The notes: a model not told the origin generated them from the letters alone. Positions 1 through 14,533 are shown, numbered from the stretch's first letter. The stretch: 64,000 nucleotides of DNA from Vibrio chagasii (GCA_041879415.1 CP090851.1:3071744-3135743), one strand, 5' to 3'. Made by a program: numbers and translations.

Positions 1-872
<872 letters not shown>

Positions 873-963
873 TACAACACCCAAGGGGTTTTGATGGACT
901 CATATGATACAAACGCTTGAATGAGTTTGAGAGAACAGAAACAGCTTTCCGAATTTTAAAATT

Positions 964-1083
964 TGCTTGGCGACCATAGCATTGTGGACCCACCTGATTC
1001 CATGCCGAACTCAGAAGTGAAACACAATAGCGCCGATGGTAGTGTGGGGCTTCCCCATGTGAGAGTAGGACATCGCCAGGCTT
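964..1083 (+). rRNA. 5S ribosomal RNA
   Basis: A 120-nt 5S gene lies 91 nt after the 23S end. It carries the conserved core CCATGCCGAACTCAGAAGTG and closes with GCCAGGC, which pairs with the 5' GCTTGGC end. It is the last gene of the first operon. No tRNA and no clear U-tract terminator follow before the promoter of the next operon. Confidence 0.96.
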
Positions 1084-1150
1084 TAATTTCGACTTTGCTT
1101 AGAATCTAAGCAAGTCACCATAAAGTTCTAAATAAACTTAGAGTTTTATG

Positions 1151-1178
1151 TTGACTTCAACAGTCAATCGCGTATTAT
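1151..1178 (+). promoter_or_regulatory. sigma-70 promoter of second rRNA operon
   Basis: TTGACT (1151-1156) and TATTAT (1173-1178) are separated by 16 nt and followed by a GC-containing discriminator. It sits about 220 nt before the 16S gene, so the second operon of the tandem pair has its own promoter. Further upstream (about 1090-1115) is an imperfect hairpin without a U-tract. Confidence 0.75.
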
Positions 1179-1214
1179 ACGCATCCGCTTCGACGCTAAA
1201 GCGTTGATAGCAAA

Positions 1215-1226
1215 GCTCTTTAACAA
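1215..1226 (+). promoter_or_regulatory. boxA antitermination site in rRNA leader
   Basis: GCTCTTTAACAA matches the boxA core bound by NusB/NusE in rRNA leaders. It lies between the promoter and the 16S gene, and the same motif recurs in the 16S-23S spacer at 3266. Confidence 0.8.
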
Positions 1227-1236
1227 TTTAAACCTA

Positions 1237-1254
1237 TCAATCTGTGTGGGCACT
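1237..1254 (+). other. 5' strand of pre-16S RNase III processing stem
   Basis: TCAATCTGTGTGGGCACT at 1237-1254 is complementary to AGTGTCCACACAGATTGA at 2969-2986 apart from one position. The two halves flank the 16S gene as in the E. coli pre-16S stem, so this is inferred to be the RNase III cleavage duplex. Confidence 0.75.
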
Positions 1255-1396
1255 CGTTGATGAATATCAAAAATGAAACTTCGGTTTCAACTTGATTTCA
1301 ATGAACTGAGTGACCAATTCGAATCGTAAGATTCGGCACAGTCAATTCAACATTACTATGTAATGTAATCAGTATTCATTGAGTCACCAAAATCTT

Positions 1397-2949
<1,553 letters not shown>

Positions 2950-3016
2950 TACGAAGATATTCACGATAAGTGTCCACACAGATTGATACGGTTTAGAAAG
3001 TAAAAGAGACGATATT

Positions 3017-3093
3017 GGGTCTGTAGCTCAGCTGGTTAGAGCGCTCGCCTGATAAGCGGGAGGTCGGTGGTTCAAGTCCACTCAGACCCACCA
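3017..3093 (+). tRNA. tRNA-Ile (GAT)
   Basis: A 77-nt tRNA in the 16S-23S spacer. The acceptor arms GGGTCTG and CAGACCC pair, the anticodon loop reads CTGATAA (GAT), the T-arm has GGTTCAAGTCC, and CCA is encoded. Confidence 0.97.
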
Positions 3094-3107
3094 ATATCGA
3101 CTTAGAT

Positions 3108-3183
3108 GGGGCTATAGCTCAGCTGGGAGAGCGCCTGCCTTGCACGCAGGAGGTCTGCGGTTCGATCCCGCATAGCTCCACCA
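3108..3183 (+). tRNA. tRNA-Ala (TGC)
   Basis: A 76-nt tRNA 14 nt after tRNA-Ile. The acceptor arms GGGGCTA and TAGCTCC pair, the anticodon is TGC, the T-loop reads GGTTCGATCCC, and CCA is encoded. The Ile-Ala pair is the standard spacer set of many gamma-proteobacterial rRNA operons. Confidence 0.97.
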
Positions 3184-3486
3184 TCTTTAAGTGTTCTTAT
3201 TTCTTTAGAATAGAAAGTAGAATCTTTAAAAATGGTTCTTTTCTTTAAATAGAAAGTTGAATCAAGCTCTTTAACAATTTGGAAAGCTGACTGATTTAAA
3301 TAACACAGTTATTTAAATCAAATTAAAAGTTCTCAATGTTTATCTTTAGATAAACACAACACAAACACATTCAAGTGTCTTGTATTCAAAATTGAGTCCG
3401 GCAAACACGTAATAAGAATTAACCCTTCTTATTACAACCAAAAACCTTGGTTGTTTACCATACATAAAGACCTCTTCGGGTTGTAT
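3184..3486 (+). other. tRNA-Ala to 23S spacer with second boxA and a direct repeat
   Basis: This 303-nt spacer has no gene. It holds a second boxA core (GCTCTTTAACAA, 3266-3277) and two near-identical copies of a 23-24 nt unit at 3201-3224 and 3241-3263. Its 3' end (TTGTATGGTTAA, 3481-3492) is complementary to the 23S 3' end (TTAACCATACAA), forming the base of the pre-23S stem. Confidence 0.65.
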
Positions 3487-6376
<2,890 letters not shown>

Positions 6377-6467
6377 TACAACACCCAAGGGGTTTTGATG
6401 GACTCATAAGATACAAACGCTTGAATGAGTTTGAGAGAACAGAAACAGCTTTCCGAATTTTAAAATT

Positions 6468-6587
6468 TGCTTGGCGACCATAGCATTGTGGACCCACCTG
6501 ATTCCATGCCGAACTCAGAAGTGAAACACAATAGCGCCGATGGTAGTGTGGGGCTTCCCCATGTGAGAGTAGGACATCGCCAGGCTT
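6468..6587 (+). rRNA. 5S ribosomal RNA
   Basis: 120-nt 5S gene, identical in the region read to the copy at 964-1083, at the same distance from the 23S end. Sequence identity between the two operons ends right after this gene; here a tRNA-Asp follows. Confidence 0.96.
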
Positions 6588-6630
6588 TAAATTATGAACG
6601 ACTTGTCAGCGACGACAAGTAGTCCACTGC

Positions 6631-6707
6631 GGAGTGGTAGTTCAGTTGGTTAGAATACCGGCCTGTCACGCCGGGGGTCGCGGGTTCGAGTCCCGTCCAC
6701 TCCGCCA
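6631..6707 (+). tRNA. tRNA-Asp (GTC)
   Basis: A 77-nt tRNA distal to 5S. The acceptor arms GGAGTGG and CCACTCC pair, the anticodon loop reads CTGTCAC (GTC), the T-arm has GGTTCGAGTCC, and CCA is encoded. It is the last gene of the operon, with a terminator 13 nt downstream. Confidence 0.97.
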
Positions 6708-6720
6708 CTTATATAGAAAA

Positions 6721-6748
6721 GCCCTGCTAGAAATAGCAGGGCTTTTTT
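6721..6748 (+). terminator. Rho-independent terminator of the rRNA operon
   Basis: Perfect 9-bp stem GCCCTGCTA / TAGCAGGGC with a GAAA loop, followed by six T. It is positioned to end the 16S-23S-5S-tRNA-Asp transcript. Confidence 0.93.
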
Positions 6749-7475
6749 ACATCTATCAAAAATGTATGTTGTATCAGGCTATATTCAGTAATTGATTGGT
6801 GAATAGGTAGAATAATAACTGAACTACATCACATCTTTTAGAAAGCCTAGTCTGACGACTAGGCTTTCGTGGTTTCTAGGTTCCGGTCATTTACTCTTTG
6901 TCTAACTGTCTCCGCTCGCATACAACCTCAGCAGTTAATGCTTTGATTCAGAAGCTTCGTTAGAAATAGTGCGTCTTTCCTGTACCTGAACATAGTGTCT
7001 AGTGCTTCATACGAAAGCGTTCGGCAAAGGCTCAGCCCACTTCCTTGTTCATTACACAATTGAACCTAAGCCTAATCCTTACGACTAGAATCTTATCGTC
7101 CTGGTAATGAGTTTTGTAAGGTTCTTTTCCTCAATGATGCCTGAATCTATCTTGATTAGAAGGCTTTGGGTTTGTAGTTTCTGGTAACAGATAGCTCTGA
7201 GTTGGACGCTATTCGATCTCTCCCAAAATGGGAGGTGTGGCTGGTAGTCTATTGTGGAAACTTACTCCCTCTAATCATCTCTAAAGGTCTTGCTTCTGAG
7301 CTTGGTTAACTGGTTAGAATTGGCACTAAAGCTTTACCAAGCGCTATTGGGGACCCGCTTTAAGTGCTATTTCTTAACGCTCTTTGATTTTGGTTACGTG
7401 ATTGGTCTCGATGACTTCGCTCTGTGATGAGAGGTTGTTGCAAGTAGGGCTTACTGAGAGGGGATTTGTAGATAC
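6749..7475. other. 727-nt non-coding gap between rRNA operon and hemY
   Basis: I see no gene here: no ORF of useful length with a ribosome binding site, and no recognisable RNA. The only strong structure is an 11-bp hairpin, AAAGCCTAGTC-TGAC-GACTAGGCTTT (6842-6867), followed by short T-runs on both strands. It could be a backup terminator. A weaker stem is formed by CTTGGT/ACCAAG around 7300-7341. The block lies between two convergent terminators and may be decayed sequence or hold an unrecognised small RNA. Confidence 0.5.
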
Positions 7476-7500
7476 AAAAAAGCCGATGCTAGGCATCGGC
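7476..7500 (-). terminator. Terminator of the hem operon
   Basis: On the minus strand, GCCGATGC-CTA-GCATCGGC is followed by six T. It lies 21 nt after the hemY stop codon. Confidence 0.9.
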
Positions 7501-7521
7501 TTCTTATTTATGCAGCGTAAT

Positions 7522-8703
7522 TTAAGCTGGTTGAACTAAAGCGAGTGCCTTACGAGAAACCTCGTGGGCTGCTTTGGTTAAGTTCTGCTTCTCTAGTGCA
7601 TCTGATAGGTATCCGTAATCTGACACATTTGAGCGAAGTGCTAGGGCCTTCTCGAAGTGGTTTTGTGCTTCTGCCCACTTCTGTTCTCTTAAGTAGAACT
7701 GAGCTAATGCACTGTGTGCTTCTGCATTATTGCTATCTTTGCTGATAGCTCGCTCTAGCATAACAACCACTGGATGGTGATCAGCAAGATTCAGCTCTGG
7801 AAGTAGCATGTAGAGCTCGTTTGAACCTGTTTTAGCAATGTTCTCTTTGATAACTGTGAAAGCTTCTGCATCGGCTTTACGGGCGATCAGTTGTTTTACG
7901 AAACAAGAGACAAGGTGTGAGCTTTGCTTTTGTTTTCTTGGAAGCTTGTTCCAGTGACTGATTAAGCCTTCGCTGCCTTGCTGTTGTGCTACATCGTGAA
8001 GCAAACCACATTGTGCTTTCTGCTCTAATTCACTCTGTTCTTCTGCTGTTAGAAGCTTGTTTTTAGCGAGCTTAGGCGTTAGTTCCAGCAATGGTTGCCA
8101 TAACTTAAGTTGCATGTAGGTCGCTTTTAGCAAGCCCAGAACCGCAGTGTTGTTTGGATGTGAGCCTTTTAAGCTAGAAAGCGTATCGAAAGCAGCTTCA
8201 TAGTTTGATTCACTGATTTGCTGTTTCGCTTTTGTTAGCTCTACTGCCAGCAGCGAATCATCTTGTTGGCTAGCCAGTTCGATGTATTTATCGCGTTCAG
8301 CAGTGTTGCCTTGCTCATGCGCTGCTTGAGAAGCCACTAGGTAACAAAGCAGAGGCATGTCGTGGTGGTTAGCCCAACGTGTCACTTTCTTCTCTGCACC
8401 TTTCCAATCACCTTCAAGAAGCTTGATGATGCCTTCATTGGTGTAGCGACGAGAGCGCTTGAGTTTACGAACACTGAACCAATTCCAAGTTGTTGAACTT
8501 GCGTAAATCAGCTTTTTAAATAGGTATTCTAGGCCGAATAGTGCTGCTAAAAGTGCAATCACAAAGATTGCCAGTGTGGTTACACTCATCTCAATTGTCT
8601 TATTGGCAATTGAGATCAGTACATAACCTTGTTGACCTGAAAACTGCGTGCCGACAAATAGACCTGCACCCAGAATGAGGAAAAGAAAGATTAAACGAAT
8701 CAT
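7522..8703 (-). CDS. hemY: HemY, membrane protein with TPR domain
   Basis: 393-aa inner-membrane protein, last gene of the hemC-hemD-hemX-hemY operon. Two N-terminal membrane segments are visible (about residues 3-21 and 39-62). A HemY_N-type region and helical TPR-like repeats follow, clearest near residues 330-360 (YLREQKWAEAQNHFEKAL). Its ATG shares one base with the hemX stop (TAATG), so the two are translationally coupled. This gamma-proteobacterial HemY is not the protoporphyrinogen oxidase that shares the name. A role in coordinating heme synthesis is inferred from its neighbours; the biochemical function is not settled. Confidence 0.93.
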   Translation of the reverse strand: MIRLIFLFLILGAGLFVGTQFSGQQGYVLISIANKTIEMSVTTLAIFVIALLAALFGLEYLFKKLIYASSTTWNWFSVRKLKRSRRYTNEGIIKLLEGDWKGAEKKVTRWANHHDMPLLCYLVASQAAHEQGNTAERDKYIELASQQDDSLLAVELTKAKQQISESNYEAAFDTLSSLKGSHPNNTAVLGLLKATYMQLKLWQPLLELTPKLAKNKLLTAEEQSELEQKAQCGLLHDVAQQQGSEGLISHWNKLPRKQKQSSHLVSCFVKQLIARKADAEAFTVIKENIAKTGSNELYMLLPELNLADHHPVVVMLERAISKDSNNAEAHSALAQFYLREQKWAEAQNHFEKALALRSNVSDYGYLSDALEKQNLTKAAHEVSRKALALVQPA

Positions 8704-9920
8704 TATTTCTCCTCCGAGGTCATTACCGTCACCTCACGGCGTAGACGTTCACGAATCACATCAGACAATTGGTTCTGAGACTCAAGTTTCACTGGGTATT
8801 TAACAGTGATGTTTTGCTCACTTAGCTGTTTGATAGCCTTCTCAAACTCGATAACTGAATTGTCATCTTGGTTTAGGTACGACTTAGACCACTCGTTAGC
8901 TGTCTTTAGAGCTGCGCTATAAACTTCACCTTGCTCTTTGTAGACTGCGCGAATTGCGGTTTCCAGTTTACCTTTGATGTTTTCACGCAGGTAGAAGTGC
9001 TGTTCTGGGGATAGTAGAGGGATAACCTCGCCATCTCGGCTACGAAAAGTGATGAAGTTTTCTGAGAAGTCTTTCATCGACGTCATCAGGTTACTTTGCC
9101 AATCATTGATGTCTTGAGATACGGCTTTTTTCTCGACGACTTCAGCCTCAGGAAGAATCGCATTCGCCAGAGGTAGCTTATCGACTTGTTGCTGAAGGCT
9201 CGTGATACGTAGGACTAAGCCATCGCGGTCGATCAGAGGGATAGTACGAAGCTTAGTGATGTCATTAGTCATAGACTGACGCAATGATACTAGGCTTGGA
9301 TCGTTAAGTGCAGCGATACGCTGATCGGCACTTTCCATTAGTTTGGTTGCGCTAACCGCATCATGCTCAAGGAATAGTTTACGACCAGCTAGTTTTACTA
9401 GGTAATCAGCTTCCGCAAGCAGCCAGTCATTTGGACGACGACCTTTCACATCGGCTACCGCTAGTTGCAGACTTTGAATGCTCTTTTGTTGTTGAGATTG
9501 TACAACCTGAGTTTTCTCTACCGCATGTGACGCTTCTTGGATAGTCTCTTGCTTGATAGCTTGCAGGTCTTTATTTAGAGCAGATTGGGTATTTTGTAGC
9601 TGGGCTTGAAGTGCTGCGATTTGATCTGAATATTCAGCACTTTTTTGCTGCATTTGGAAGGCAATACCGCCGCTGAAAATAATAGAAATTGCGATAGCGA
9701 TAGCGCCAAATTTCACACCGCGCTTGCCTTGTTTTTCTGCTTTTTCTATTTGTTCTTTGTGATCGGCTTGAAGCTGTTCATTGTGAGTCTTATTCGATGC
9801 CGGGGCATCAAGCTTTGGTTCTGTTTCTTTTGATTCAGCGGTTTCGTCTTTGGTCGCTACTGGCTGAGTATCTTGGTTCTGTTCAGGTTCAATATGCTCA
9901 TTATTTTTTTTGCTTGTCAT
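8703..9920 (-). CDS. hemX: HemX, membrane-anchored heme-operon protein
   Basis: 405 aa. The N-terminus (residues 1-66) is very rich in Glu, Gln, Lys and Asn and should be cytoplasmic. One membrane helix follows at about residues 69-88. Behind it is a coiled-coil stretch (about 90-150) and a soluble helical domain typical of HemX. Databases often call the family uroporphyrinogen-III C-methyltransferase, but no SAM-binding methylase motif is visible, so I do not assign that activity. It sits between hemD (19-nt gap) and hemY (1-nt overlap), which fits a membrane scaffold for late tetrapyrrole steps. Confidence 0.93.
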   Translation of the reverse strand: MTSKKNNEHIEPEQNQDTQPVATKDETAESKETEPKLDAPASNKTHNEQLQADHKEQIEKAEKQGKRGVKFGAIAIAISIIFSGGIAFQMQQKSAEYSDQIAALQAQLQNTQSALNKDLQAIKQETIQEASHAVEKTQVVQSQQQKSIQSLQLAVADVKGRRPNDWLLAEADYLVKLAGRKLFLEHDAVSATKLMESADQRIAALNDPSLVSLRQSMTNDITKLRTIPLIDRDGLVLRITSLQQQVDKLPLANAILPEAEVVEKKAVSQDINDWQSNLMTSMKDFSENFITFRSRDGEVIPLLSPEQHFYLRENIKGKLETAIRAVYKEQGEVYSAALKTANEWSKSYLNQDDNSVIEFEKAIKQLSEQNITVKYPVKLESQNQLSDVIRERLRREVTVMTSEEK

Positions 9921-9939
9921 GCTTATTTCCTGTTTCTAG

Positions 9940-10668
9940 CTAGGGCTGGAGAGCAGCCAGTAATATTTGGTTCGCAGCACTTTGAGTATTCGTAACGTTA
10001 GAGAAACCGAGCTGTTGTGCTCGTTGTGCTATGCGCTTGCTTGGAACAAACAAATGTCTCGTTGAAAGCCAAGCAGAATACTCATCAGGGGTAACGGAGC
10101 ACAGATACTCCAATTGCTCCTGACTAGTGACGACTACTTTGGACGTTTTTTTGTTTATCCATGTTTGATAGGTATTGTGATCGTTTATAGGAATATATTC
10201 TCTACGGTAGGTCTCACAATAAGAGACTTGTGCACCTAGGTTGAGCAAAGAATCCCGAATGAGCTCTCGCCCACCATTCCCACGTAGTATCAAAATGGAT
10301 TTATTTTTTACGTCACTAAGTTCAGCAAGTTGAAGAAGATGTTCACTATCACTAACTTGAGGATAGTTTACTTTTTGTTTACAGACTTTGCTTAAAACGT
10401 GCGCAGTTTTTTGACCAACGCCAAGATAAAGCGGCGAAGTAGGCCAAACGCACGAAGTTTTAGAAAGGATATTTTGAGCCGCGGTCACGGCATGATGACT
10501 GATAGCGATGATGATATCGCTGTTGTTAAGTTGGACGCTTAAGTTCGCCGAATCTGGATTATCAATGATGCGGATAAGCGGATGATGGATTGCTTGAATC
10601 CCTTCATCCGCTAGTTGTTGGCAAAGCGATTGTCCCTCTACACCGGGACGAGTTACCAACACTGTCAT
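9940..10668 (-). CDS. hemD: Uroporphyrinogen-III synthase HemD
   Basis: 242 aa. HemD cyclises and inverts ring D of hydroxymethylbilane to give uroporphyrinogen III, the branch point to heme, siroheme and cobalamin. The protein opens with MTVLVTRPGVEGQSL, the usual HemD start (VTRP followed by a Gly and Ser/Gln-rich loop). It shows the two-lobe length of the family and the central ILRGNGGRELIRDSL segment. It follows hemC with a 2-nt gap, as in most gamma-proteobacteria. Overall conservation in this family is low, so the assignment rests on these motifs plus position. Confidence 0.95.
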   Translation of the reverse strand: MTVLVTRPGVEGQSLCQQLADEGIQAIHHPLIRIIDNPDSANLSVQLNNSDIIIAISHHAVTAAQNILSKTSCVWPTSPLYLGVGQKTAHVLSKVCKQKVNYPQVSDSEHLLQLAELSDVKNKSILILRGNGGRELIRDSLLNLGAQVSYCETYRREYIPINDHNTYQTWINKKTSKVVVTSQEQLEYLCSVTPDEYSAWLSTRHLFVPSKRIAQRAQQLGFSNVTNTQSAANQILLAALQP

Positions 10669-10670
10669 GA

Positions 10671-11609
10671 TTATTCTTGGTCTGCGTATAGCTTGGTTAG
10701 GATTTCTCTTGCGCCATCGTCTAACAGTTGATTTGCCAGAGTCACACCCAGCGTTTCTGCTTCTTCACGAGGACCAGAGATCTCACCACGAATCATTTTA
10801 GAACCGTCTGGCTCACCAACCAATGCACGTAGCCAGATGTTGTCGCCGTCTAGTAGAGAGTAACTACCGATAGGCACCTGACAACCGCCTTCTAGTGTTA
10901 GGTTCATTGCACGTTCGCACAGAACACGGTCAGCAGTATCTTTGTCGTTTAGAGGCTCAAGAAGCTTAATTAGGCGTTCATCATCAAGACGACACTCGAT
11001 ACCTACAGCGCCTTGGCCTACAGCTGGTAGAGATTGTTCTGGTTCGATAAAGCTACGGATACGCTCTTCTAGTTTTAGACGCTTAAGGCCAGCTGCCGCT
11101 AGAACGATTGCATCGTATTGACCGTCATCGAGTTTACCTAGACGAGTGCCCACGTTGCCGCGCAGTTCTTTGATGATCAAATCAGGACGGTATTCCAGTA
11201 ACTGACATTGACGACGCAGGCTACATGTACCTACGACAGCACCTTGTGGCAGTTCATCAATGTTGTTGTATGTGTTTGATACGAATGCGTCACGAGGATC
11301 TTCACGTTCACAAATCGTCACTAGACCTAGACCTTCAGGGAAGTCGACAGGCACATCTTTCATTGAGTGAACCGCAAGGTCAGCACGACCTTCTAGCATT
11401 GCCACTTCAAGTTCTTTTACGAACAGACCTTTACCACCCACTTTAGCAAGCGGAGTGTCTAGGATGATGTCACCTTTGGTCACCATAGTTACCAACTCAA
11501 CCTCTAAACCATGGTGAGCAGCTTGAAGAGCATCCCTTACAAAGTATGCCTGCCAAAGGGCAAGAGGGCTTTTTCTGGTTGCGATACGGATTGGTGCTGA
11601 ATTTGTCAT
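10671..11609 (-). CDS. hemC: Porphobilinogen deaminase (hydroxymethylbilane synthase) HemC
   Basis: 312 aa from the ATG at 11609. HemC polymerises four porphobilinogens into hydroxymethylbilane in the cytoplasm. Family motifs are [14 protein letters not shown] at the N-terminus, HSMKDVP, the RRQCQL segment, and [10 protein letters not shown], which carries the cysteine that holds the dipyrromethane cofactor. An upstream in-frame start would add 14 residues ([14 protein letters not shown]). I prefer 11609 because GGAAAC lies just upstream and E. coli HemC begins at the same point. It is first in the hem operon and divergent from cyaA across 344 nt. Confidence 0.97.
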   Translation of the reverse strand: MTNSAPIRIATRKSPLALWQAYFVRDALQAAHHGLEVELVTMVTKGDIILDTPLAKVGGKGLFVKELEVAMLEGRADLAVHSMKDVPVDFPEGLGLVTICEREDPRDAFVSNTYNNIDELPQGAVVGTCSLRRQCQLLEYRPDLIIKELRGNVGTRLGKLDDGQYDAIVLAAAGLKRLKLEERIRSFIEPEQSLPAVGQGAVGIECRLDDERLIKLLEPLNDKDTADRVLCERAMNLTLEGGCQVPIGSYSLLDGDNIWLRALVGEPDGSKMIRGEISGPREEAETLGVTLANQLLDDGAREILTKLYADQE

Positions 11610-11728
11610 GGTGTTTCCGATATAGGTTCTGTAATAGCCTAATCCTACCATTGTGAGGCGAAAATTCTTACTGTTTGATCATTCCATGCTTTGATAGCTG
11701 AGAGATTTTCATAAGTTCACCAAAATAG

Positions 11729-11744
11729 TGTGATTGGTATCTCA
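11729..11744. promoter_or_regulatory. Candidate CRP-cAMP site in the hemC-cyaA intergenic region
   Basis: TGTGATTGGTATCTCA matches the CRP consensus TGTGA-N6-TCACA at 9 of 10 defined positions. It lies about 210 nt before cyaA and 120 nt before hemC. In E. coli cyaA is repressed by CRP-cAMP, so feedback control of cyaA is the likely role. The rest of the 344-nt region (11610-11953) should hold both divergent promoters, but I could not fix -35/-10 pairs with confidence. Confidence 0.55.
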
Positions 11745-11953
11745 TTTGAAACATGGGCTATTATTAGAAATAGTCAATAAAGAGGACACTACGGCGCCGT
11801 GAGTTTAACTTTTTGTCATTAAGGAATTGGCCAGTCTGGCGGCTTCCTTTGCTTTACCATTAGGGGTAAAAGTGTTAAATTGATCACGTTTTGTTGCTGC
11901 ATTCGTTCAGTAACTAAACAGAAGTGCATTTAATCTCAAACCAAGGACTTACC

Positions 11954-14482
11954 TTGCAGGCTTACACTCAAACATTGATTCAACGATTAGACAATCTTAA
12001 TCAACAGCGCATTGATCGTGCGTTGGCGTTGATGAATGTGCAAGGCCAACGAGTTTTTAACCTTATTCCTGCACTGCTTCATTTCAATCATCCAATGATG
12101 CCTGGTTATTACGACCAACAAGTTCCTTTTGGAATTCGTAGCTTCACGCCTAATGAATTCCAAAAGCAATTTGTCTCTGATACTGAACTTACCTTAGGTG
12201 GCAAGCTAACCGAGTCTGCGGAGCCAGCAATTCTTGGTTTGTACACCATGGGCAGTACCTCTTCTATTGGTCAAAGCACTTCTAGTGACCTTGATATCTG
12301 GGTGTGTGTGTCTCCGGATATGGATGGCCCTGCGCGCGATAGTCTCACCAACAAGTGTTTGTTGATTACTGACTGGGCTGAAACCTTGGGCGTTGAAGCT
12401 AACTTCTTCTTAATGGATGAAGAGCGCTTCCGTTCAAACCACTCTGAAGAGATGACCGGTGATAACTGTGGCTCCTCTCAGCACTTGCTGTTACTTGATG
12501 AGTTCTACCGTTCTGCCGTTCGTTTAGCTGGCCAACGCCTGTTGTGGCAAATCATTCCACCAGAAATGGAAGAGTGCTATGACGAATATGTTCAGGGCTT
12601 GTGTCGAGATGGCTACCTTGATTGTTCGCAATGGATTGATTTCGGCAAGCTGAATCGTATCCCTGCTGAAGAGTACTTTGGTTCTAACCTGTGGCAGCTC
12701 TATAAGAGTATCGACTCACCGTATAAATCGGTGTTAAAGGCGATCTTGCTAGAAGCTTATTCATGGGAATACCCAAACACTCAGCTCTTGAGTATCGATA
12801 CCAAGCGCCGCTTCTTCGCGGATGAGCCTGATCTGTACGGCATGGATAGCTATTATCTGATGCTAGAGAAGGTGACTCGCTACCTAGAACGTATCAACGA
12901 CCACACTCGATTGGACTTGGTAAGACGCTGTTTTTATCTGAAGACCCACGAGAAGTTGTCACGTGAGGCGGGCATTGGCTCTGTCGCATGGCGTCGTGAA
13001 GCGCTCACTGAGATGACTCAATCTTGGAACTGGGGACAGGATACTATTGCTGAACTCGACAACCGTCGTAACTGGAAAGTCGAGCAAGTCAAAGTCGTGC
13101 ACCATGCGCTGCTTGATGCTTTGATGCTGAGCTATCGTAATCTGATTCAGTTTGCACGTCGTAATGACATTACTTCGGCAATCAGCCCACAAGATATCAG
13201 TATCTTAGCGCGTAAGCTGTATGCGGCGTTTGAGGTGTTGCCAGGTAAAGTGACGCTACTGAATCCGCAAATTTCTCCGGATCTTCACGAACCAGACTTG
13301 AGCTTTATTGAGGTTCGCCAAGGTCAATCGAATAAAGCGGGTTGGTACTTGTATAAGCAGCCGCTGATTGCACATCGTATTCTTGGTCAACCATCACTGG
13401 AGCACCATGAGTACTTAAGTAAGTTAGTGGCTTGGTCGTTCTTTAACGGCTTGATCACTGAGTCGACACGTCTTCACTCTGTGGTTCGTGATGCCCATAT
13501 TGATATCGATAAGTTCTATCAAATGGTGAGTGACCTGCGTAATACCTTCTCGTTGCGTAAGCGCCGTCCGAGTATGCAGGCACTGGCGAGTCCATGTGAG
13601 ATTAGCCAGCTGGCGATGTTCATCAACTTTGAAAATGACCCGACTTCTGAATTAAGTGGTCGAGAATTAAAAGTGGATCTCAAAAATGCGGATATCTTCA
13701 GTTTTGGTGAAGAAGGTAAGAGCTTAGTCGGTAGTGTTGATTTGGTTTACCGTAACTCTTGGCATGAAGTACGTACTCTTCACTTTCAAGGTGATACGGC
13801 GATGCTTGATGCATTGAAGACGGTGTTAGGCAAGATGCACCAAGATGCGTTACCGCCAGAGTCAGTCGATGTGTTCTGTTACAGCAAAAACCTGCGTGGT
13901 GTGATGCGTAACATGGTGTATCAACTGCTTGCTGAGTGTATCGAGTTAAGGCTAAAACCAATTGAGCCAGAGAAACGTCGCCGCTTTAAGGCTATTCGTC
14001 TTGCTAACAAGATGTTTGGTCTGTTCTTTGAGCGCCGCGGTGTATCGGTACAGATGCTAGAAAACTCGGTTGATTTCTACCGTAGTATCTCTACCAATAA
14101 GCTCAAGGGTTCACCTCTGCTGATGCTGGATAAAGAGCAAGAGTATCAACTGCCAGAAGTGGTGGATGGTTTTGCGAGTGAAGGCTTAATTCAGTTCTTC
14201 TTTGAAGATACTGATAAAGGTTTCAATATTTACGTATTAGACGAGTCGAATCAGGTTGAAGCTTATCACCAGTACAGTGGTGAAAAAGATGAGATGATCG
14301 CAAGTGTGAATACCTTCTACACATCGGTAAAAGATGAGTCGAAGATGTCATCTAAATTGATTAACTTTAACTTGCCTCAGTACTATCAAATCGTTCACCC
14401 AGAGGAGGGCAATTCTTATGTTGTGCCTTACCGTAACGATGCGACGTTAGCTTCTCGGAGCTCAAAGATAGTTAACATCTAG
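11954..14482 (+). CDS. cyaA: Adenylate cyclase, class I
   Basis: 842 aa from a TTG codon; makes cAMP from ATP. The N-terminal catalytic half contains GSTSSIGQSTSSDLDIWVC, with the nucleotidyltransferase-type Gly-Ser and Asp-x-Asp motif. The C-terminal half matches the regulatory domain that responds to the glucose PTS. I chose TTG 11954 because AAGGA lies 6 nt upstream and the product (MQAYTQTLIQRLD) aligns with E. coli CyaA, also TTG-initiated. An ATG at 11924 would add ten residues. The length fits the family (E. coli 848). It ends at a bidirectional terminator shared with cyaY. Confidence 0.97.
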   Translation: MQAYTQTLIQRLDNLNQQRIDRALALMNVQGQRVFNLIPALLHFNHPMMPGYYDQQVPFGIRSFTPNEFQKQFVSDTELTLGGKLTESAEPAILGLYTMGSTSSIGQSTSSDLDIWVCVSPDMDGPARDSLTNKCLLITDWAETLGVEANFFLMDEERFRSNHSEEMTGDNCGSSQHLLLLDEFYRSAVRLAGQRLLWQIIPPEMEECYDEYVQGLCRDGYLDCSQWIDFGKLNRIPAEEYFGSNLWQLYKSIDSPYKSVLKAILLEAYSWEYPNTQLLSIDTKRRFFADEPDLYGMDSYYLMLEKVTRYLERINDHTRLDLVRRCFYLKTHEKLSREAGIGSVAWRREALTEMTQSWNWGQDTIAELDNRRNWKVEQVKVVHHALLDALMLSYRNLIQFARRNDITSAISPQDISILARKLYAAFEVLPGKVTLLNPQISPDLHEPDLSFIEVRQGQSNKAGWYLYKQPLIAHRILGQPSLEHHEYLSKLVAWSFFNGLITESTRLHSVVRDAHIDIDKFYQMVSDLRNTFSLRKRRPSMQALASPCEISQLAMFINFENDPTSELSGRELKVDLKNADIFSFGEEGKSLVGSVDLVYRNSWHEVRTLHFQGDTAMLDALKTVLGKMHQDALPPESVDVFCYSKNLRGVMRNMVYQLLAECIELRLKPIEPEKRRRFKAIRLANKMFGLFFERRGVSVQMLENSVDFYRSISTNKLKGSPLLMLDKEQEYQLPEVVDGFASEGLIQFFFEDTDKGFNIYVLDESNQVEAYHQYSGEKDEMIASVNTFYTSVKDESKMSSKLINFNLPQYYQIVHPEEGNSYVVPYRNDATLASRSSKIVNI

Positions 14483-14504
14483 TTTGTTTAGACTGATTGA
14501 TATT

Positions 14505-14533
14505 AAAAAGGAGTGATTGATTCACTCCTTTTT
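14505..14533. terminator. Bidirectional terminator between cyaA and cyaY
   Basis: AAAAAGGAGTGA and TCACTCCTTTTT form a 12-bp stem with a 5-nt loop. It is flanked by A and T runs, so it can act on both converging transcripts. Confidence 0.9.

Noticed and set aside
7300-7345. Possible decayed tRNA-Asp (TGGTTAGAAT shared with the D-arm region)
   Set aside because: Only ten bases match, and no acceptor or anticodon stem can be formed.
6840-7440. CsrB/CsrC-type small RNA on the minus strand
   Set aside because: GGA motifs number about nine in 380 nt, near random, and are not in regular hairpin loops. The hairpin at 6842-6867 alone is not enough.
11610-11651. N-terminal extension of HemC
   Set aside because: The 14 extra residues do not match the family, and a ribosome site supports the start at 11609.
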